Assembly (NCBI RefSeq): GCF_963678635.1
Contig: NC_087065.1
Span: forward strand, 66,621,374 to 66,681,373
Source of the DNA: Symsagittifera roscoffensis
Taxonomy: Eukaryota; Xenacoelomorpha; Acoela; Convolutidae
DNA: 60,000 nt
Direction: 5' to 3'
The notes beneath the pieces were generated by a model that worked only from the letters and a program-made list of their open reading frames with translations, was not told the origin of the DNA and did not search any database. How positions within the stretch are numbered: position 1 is the first letter of the stretch; each line of letters begins with the position of its first letter. Below, piece by piece: positions 58,741 through 60,000 of this stretch. The position numbers were made by a program, and so were the translations under genes.

Positions 58741-60000
58741 GCTTTAACTTTCTTCCAAAGAATGAACAAACAACCACCCTTTTTCTCAAAATTTTACCCC
58801 ATTTATAATAAAGACAGAAAACATCTTGAACCACTCTCAGGATACAGTTATGAATTATCGATCAAACAAGTTCATCAATATGACAAAAATCAAAACAGAC
58901 AACATCTCTATATGTCTTACCTTGAATTTAGACCAATTCATAGATTTTTCATCCATAAAATACATGAAAAACTCAAATTCTGACAATATTTCTCTATATG
59001 TATACAATAATTCACCATATAAAATAACCCTACTTCTAGGACTCCTAGGATTTTGTGAAACTAACGCAACAACTTCTCCTACAAAAGAAGTAGCATATAG
59101 AGTGAATATTATATTACAGCTATTAGATAAATGTCAATCAACAATTCTTGACGAAGAATTATCAAAAAAATATATAATAAGCAACGAAAAAAAAATACAG
59201 ACTATTTCACAAAAACACCTTATTTTAAACCAACATTCAAAATATCCCACTATACAGAAGAACAACAAAAGTTCTTGACAGTTTTCAATTTTCAACACTC
59301 TCAAATGACACAGAATGAATTTGAAAAATTAGCCGATTTAATATTAAGATACCCAACAGTTTATGCCACATCTAAATTCGATATTGGAAAAATAAATTCA
59401 CCACTACATCTACCTTTGAAACCTGACACAGTTTTCAAAAAACAAAGAGCAAGTAAAGTACCAATCCACTACAACGACAAAGTTAATAGATTACTTGACG
59501 TTCTAGAACAAATAAAATCATATGTCCAGTAAAAGAAGAACAACAGCCAAAATGAAACACTTTTATCAACACTGTTATTATTCTAGCCAAAAGGAGAATC
59601 ATTAAAAATAGTTCTAGACACTAGATATCTCAATTCACACATTGATGAATCTAAATGTAATTGGCCCATAGAACAATTTCAAGTCATTTTAACAAATATA
59701 AACTGTAAATACTTCACAACCGCAGATATGAATAGTGCATGTAATCAAATGCCACTGGATGAACAATCACGACGATTAACACAATTTGTTATCGGAAATC
59801 AACAATACGAATTCAATAGATTATTCTATGACAGATTCATAGGACCAGCAGCTTTCTCAGCCTTTATGAGTAAAATTTTTAGACCACTTATTCTCAAGAA
59901 AAATGCAATTACATACTTAGACGATGTCTTTATGCAATCACAAACCAAAGATGAAAGGTTCGCAATACTACAAAAATATCATCAAATATTACAGAACGAA
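58741..60000 (+). pseudogene. pol: Linker and reverse transcriptase N-terminal half of copy 3
   Basis: A linker (58762-58983 and 58826-59278, overlapping frames) leads to RT from about 59275. The connection region (LADLILRYPTVYATSKFDIGKI) is open to 59532. After a break, VLDTRYLNSHID (fingers), YFTTADMNSACNQMPL (first catalytic Asp, motif A), QYEFNRLFYDRFIGPAAFSAFM (motif B region) and ITYLDDVFMQS (motif C, YLDD at 59914-59925) are readable. All three catalytic Asp are present, but stops and frameshifts at 59530-59590 break the protein. Confidence 0.85.

Larger units (their letters stand above)
52598..60000 (+). mobile_element. Ty3/Gypsy-like retroelement, copy 3 (5' part; runs off window)
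   Basis: 5' LTR, primer-binding site, long leader, gag, protease, linker and reverse transcriptase follow each other in the expected order. This is the best-preserved copy in the window, yet it has frameshifts in gag, protease and RT. Integrase and later genes lie beyond 60000. Confidence 0.88.

Noticed and set aside
1-60000. CRISPR arrays, bacterial operons, rRNA genes, riboswitches
   Set aside because: All direct repeats found are transposon or segmental duplications without spacer structure; no rRNA-like sequence or ribosome-binding-site-led gene clusters were seen.

Overview
This is eukaryotic, AT-rich, intron- and repeat-dominated DNA, most likely from an invertebrate animal. The evidence is a TRPM-type cation channel exon with proper splice sites, a second exon with a splice acceptor and stop codon, three different transposon orders (Ty3/Gypsy, BEL/Pao, Tc1/mariner), a MITE, and no operon-like gene packing. 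An envelope-bearing Ty3/Gypsy element with a long Q/N- and RS-rich Gag would fit a tunicate/larvacean (Tor-like) setting, but this placement is an inference and not proven here.

Layout. 1-12571: the 3' part of a long + strand Ty3/Gypsy-like element (gag tail, two tandem protease copies, RT/RNase H, integrase, envelope-like region, an extra unrecognised ORF, 3' LTR). 12572-16287: non-coding DNA around one TRPM pore exon (15121-15502), with a textbook G-quadruplex motif upstream. 16288-21153: a second, older copy of the same retroelement family, running into a 200-N assembly gap. 21354-27900: two direct copies of a - strand BEL/Pao gag/leader region, with a zinc-knuckle and protease segment between them. 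27901-31787: mostly featureless, with a terminal coiled-coil exon at 30159-30367. 31788-35277: a broken Tc1-like transposase (- strand) whose N-terminal HTH segment is triplicated in a perfect-looking 450-bp tandem array ending inside the terminal inverted repeat of a 945-bp MITE. 37440-38160: a second decayed copy of that Tc1-like element.

38325-51025 is the most unusual part. A - strand secreted glycoamylase-like (COG5368/PF10091, GH144-like) pseudogene has its first exon, promoter region, an inserted retroelement remnant with LTR, and a + strand exon-like piece of the upstream neighbour copied in tandem three times (period about 3.54 kb). Smaller 394-bp and 614-bp duplications are nested in the third unit. 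The downstream copies keep only signal peptide plus N-terminus and read into new C-termini. 52598-60000: a third Ty3/Gypsy copy with a clear 5' LTR, primer-binding site, 1.3-kb structured leader, gag, protease and the start of RT; it runs off the window.

The three Ty3/Gypsy copies and the LTR fragments allow comparison within the window. The LTRs share a hairpin with compensatory base changes, and the leaders share a threefold stem-loop motif. Nearly all transposon reading frames carry frameshifts and stops, so they are listed as pseudogenes. The only host-gene evidence is the TRPM exon, the coiled-coil exon, the glycoamylase-like pseudogene and the tentative repeated + strand exon.
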